Assembly (NCBI RefSeq): GCF_001425685.1
Contig: NZ_LMCY01000037.1
Location: 197,458 to 251,852, forward strand
Reading direction: 5' to 3'
DNA from: Massilia sp. Root335
GTDB lineage: Bacteria > Pseudomonadota > Gammaproteobacteria > Burkholderiales > Burkholderiaceae_D
Length of the DNA: 54,395 nucleotides
The notes beneath the pieces were generated by a model. That model saw only the letters and a list, made by a program, of their open reading frames with translations, was not told where the DNA came from and did not search any database. Of the stretch, positions 51,534-54,395 are shown piece by piece. Positions within the stretch are counted from its first letter, which is position 1. Each line of letters opens with the position of its first letter. A program made the translations under genes and the position numbers.

Positions 51534-51788
51534 ATGACGACACAGGACAAGCAGGACAAGCAGGACAAGCAGGACAAGCAGGACAAACGCAAGGACGGCA
51601 CGAACCGCAACCTCCAGCGCGCCGATCCCGGGCCGGCGCAGCGGTCGCACGACCGCTCGGAAAACCTGCTGCCGGACGACGATGCCCAGGACGGCCGCTA
51701 CGACGTGGCCGAGGAAGTGAACCTCGACCAGCAATCGGACCAGCTGCGCCGGGTGGGCAAGCCGCCCAGGGACGTCGGGCCCGGCTAA
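51534..51788 (+). CDS. Charged disordered protein with QDK repeats
   Basis: The 84-residue protein starts at ATG 51534 behind GAGGAGG. After MTT it has five copies of Gln-Asp-Lys, then a highly charged, Pro- and Asp-rich chain (RSENLLPDDDAQDGRYDVAE). It should be unfolded and very soluble. It overlaps the stop of the convergent dioxygenase gene by four bases. Function unknown. Confidence 0.65.
   Translation: MTTQDKQDKQDKQDKQDKRKDGTNRNLQRADPGPAQRSHDRSENLLPDDDAQDGRYDVAEEVNLDQQSDQLRRVGKPPRDVGPG
51543..51587 (+). repeat. 9-bp minisatellite, five copies
   Basis: CAGGACAAG is repeated five times head to tail; only the last base of the final copy differs. The unit is a multiple of three, so copy changes would lengthen or shorten the protein without a frameshift. 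Confidence 0.95.
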
Positions 51789-52618
51789 CCCGTCAACCCC
51801 ATGCGCAGGCCTTCGATCGTGTGGGCCTGCTCGATGCTTTCCAGCGCCGGCACGATGCGGCAGCGCAGGTGCTCGCGCACGGCGGCCGGGAGCGCGTCCC
51901 AGTAGGCCTGCGTCACCTGCAGGTCGTGCTTCTCGGCGTTGCGGCCGTCCGGCGCATCGACCCCGAGCACGAGCACGGGCCGCGACTGGCGGCTGCGGTT
52001 CGCCGTGCCGCGGTGGATCGTCAGCGCGGATCGGGCCGAGATGTCGCCCACTTGCGGCAGCTTGCGCTGGGCGCGCGCCTCGTAGCGCGGGTACAGCGCC
52101 GGATCGGGGAACATCGGGTCGCCGCCCGCGAGATCGTCCCACTGCGTGCCCGGCGCGATTTCGAACGGGCCGACCTCCTCCGTCACGTCGACCGTCGTGA
52201 GGTTGAACGCGAGCGAATTCAGGCGGCGCCCGACGAGCGTCTCGGGCGGCGCCGGGAAGTCGCGGTGCCAGGGCTGGTGCATCGCGCCCGGGAACGGGAT
52301 GTCGAACCCCACTTCCACGATCTTGTAGTCCGGCCCGAGCACGGCCCGGCACACGGCGACGACCCACGGATGCGTCGCCAGGTCGACGAACCCGCGCAGC
52401 CGTTCCGGATGCACCTCGACGTAGAAGCGGCAGGGGCCGCGCTCGAGGGCGCCGCGGGGACGGGCGCGCGCCTCGGCGAACAGGGTCTCGATGTCGTCCT
52501 TGAGTTGCGCCACCCATTCGGCGCTGAAGGCGCCCTTGCAGGCGATGATGCCGTCGCCGTACAGGCCGCCCATGATGGCGCCCACGTCGTAGCCGGCGCT
52601 CCCGTTCGATGCTTGCAT
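51785..52618 (-). CDS. Phytanoyl-CoA dioxygenase-like Fe(II)/2-oxoglutarate enzyme
   Basis: The 277-residue protein has the PhyH fold. Iron ligands appear as His-x-Asp in QPWHRDFPAPPE and a distal His in SALTIHRGTANRS, followed by an Arg for 2-oxoglutarate. The early part has YGDGIIACKGAFSAEWVAQL. Relatives hydroxylate small molecules or acyl chains; the substrate cannot be told here. ATG 52618 follows AAGGAGGACACC, and in-frame upstream codons lack such a site. It stands alone on the minus strand. Confidence 0.87.
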   Translation of the reverse strand: MQASNGSAGYDVGAIMGGLYGDGIIACKGAFSAEWVAQLKDDIETLFAEARARPRGALERGPCRFYVEVHPERLRGFVDLATHPWVVAVCRAVLGPDYKIVEVGFDIPFPGAMHQPWHRDFPAPPETLVGRRLNSLAFNLTTVDVTEEVGPFEIAPGTQWDDLAGGDPMFPDPALYPRYEARAQRKLPQVGDISARSALTIHRGTANRSRQSRPVLVLGVDAPDGRNAEKHDLQVTQAYWDALPAAVREHLRCRIVPALESIEQAHTIEGLRMGLTG

Positions 52619-52773
52619 GGTGTCCTCCTTGCTGTGCCGCGGCCCCATCCTACCGGCGATCCACGCCGCATGGCGCCCGGCTGCCGACGGTTGACAGCCG
52701 GGCGCGCAACTTCTACAGTCGCAACACGATGATCCCCACACCCTGCGCATGCATTCCGCGGTAAATACCGCAC

Positions 52774-52809
52774 CCGCTTATCGGGCCGCTTTTCGGGCCG
52801 CTTATCGGG
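52774..52809. repeat. Three tandem 12-bp repeats
   Basis: CCGCTTATCGGG, CCGCTTTTCGGG and CCGCTTATCGGG follow each other in the gap between the dioxygenase and the sensor kinase. Each is itself an imperfect palindrome. A fourth, more changed copy follows. Confidence 0.85.
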
Positions 52810-52867
52810 CCCTTTGCCGGCCCGTCCGCTGGCCGGCGCCGGCCCACGCCGCGCGCGGGAGCGACGC

Positions 52868-54395
<1,528 letters not shown>

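Overview
The window is high-GC DNA (about 65% by eye) with a betaproteobacterial gene set: nadB, nadA-nadC, queE-queD-tadA-ldcA, a YbiT-type ABC-F protein, a PEP-CTERM protein and exosortase-type glycosyltransferases. A dif site of the beta/gammaproteobacterial type lies at 19981-20008. The best guess is an Oxalobacteraceae member such as Massilia or a relative; this is inferred from content, not from a marker gene.

Region 1 (1-13082) is a glycan-utilisation locus on the + strand. It starts with the tail of a XylR-like AraC regulator. A LacI-type operator follows, then a surface lipoprotein, a large TonB-dependent receptor, two coupled flavin-dependent halogenase-family proteins, a GH29-type alpha-L-fucosidase, a sialate-O-acetylesterase-like carbohydrate esterase, and the remains of a parallel beta-helix protein. 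Import across the outer membrane with removal of fucosyl and acetyl decorations would suit a plant hemicellulose or pectin. The role of the halogenases is unknown.

Region 2 (13083-20715) is accessory DNA that runs up to dif. It holds a lower-GC two-gene ATPase plus HNH nuclease module resembling the Septu anti-phage system. Next is an IS3-family element whose orfA has been split by a complete IS66-family element with a perfect 8-bp target duplication. Then come an unexplained set of nested inverted repeats, the dif site itself, and a PEP-CTERM gene that has lost its 5' end. KOPS-like octamers seen by eye on both sides all point toward dif, which supports this being the chromosome terminus.

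Region 3 (20716-29697) holds copC-copD, a secreted-type protein of unknown function, an SOS-controlled tyrosine recombinase with an almost leaderless start, several small proteins, a 19-cysteine cytosolic copper-storage-like protein, an amidohydrolase coupled to pnuC, and a flavin-binding stress protein.

Region 4 (29698-44873) is housekeeping. It carries two exosortase-type glycosyltransferases, nadB, a DMT exporter, a sirtuin coupled to an alpha/beta hydrolase, a REP-like array, nadA-nadC, ybiT, ldcA with a coupled hydrolase, and queE-queD-tadA. NAD synthesis and use recur here (pnuC, nadB, nadA, nadC, sirtuin).

Region 5 (44874-54395) is signalling and stress. It carries a PAS-GGDEF diguanylate cyclase, a 746-residue protein with five tandem repeats of about 85 residues, a DRGH-type lipoprotein nuclease, a three-gene cassette of small proteins, a protein with a QDK minisatellite, a phytanoyl-CoA-dioxygenase-like enzyme, and a sensor kinase with a degenerate receiver domain that runs off the window end. 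No rRNA, tRNA or CRISPR array was seen.
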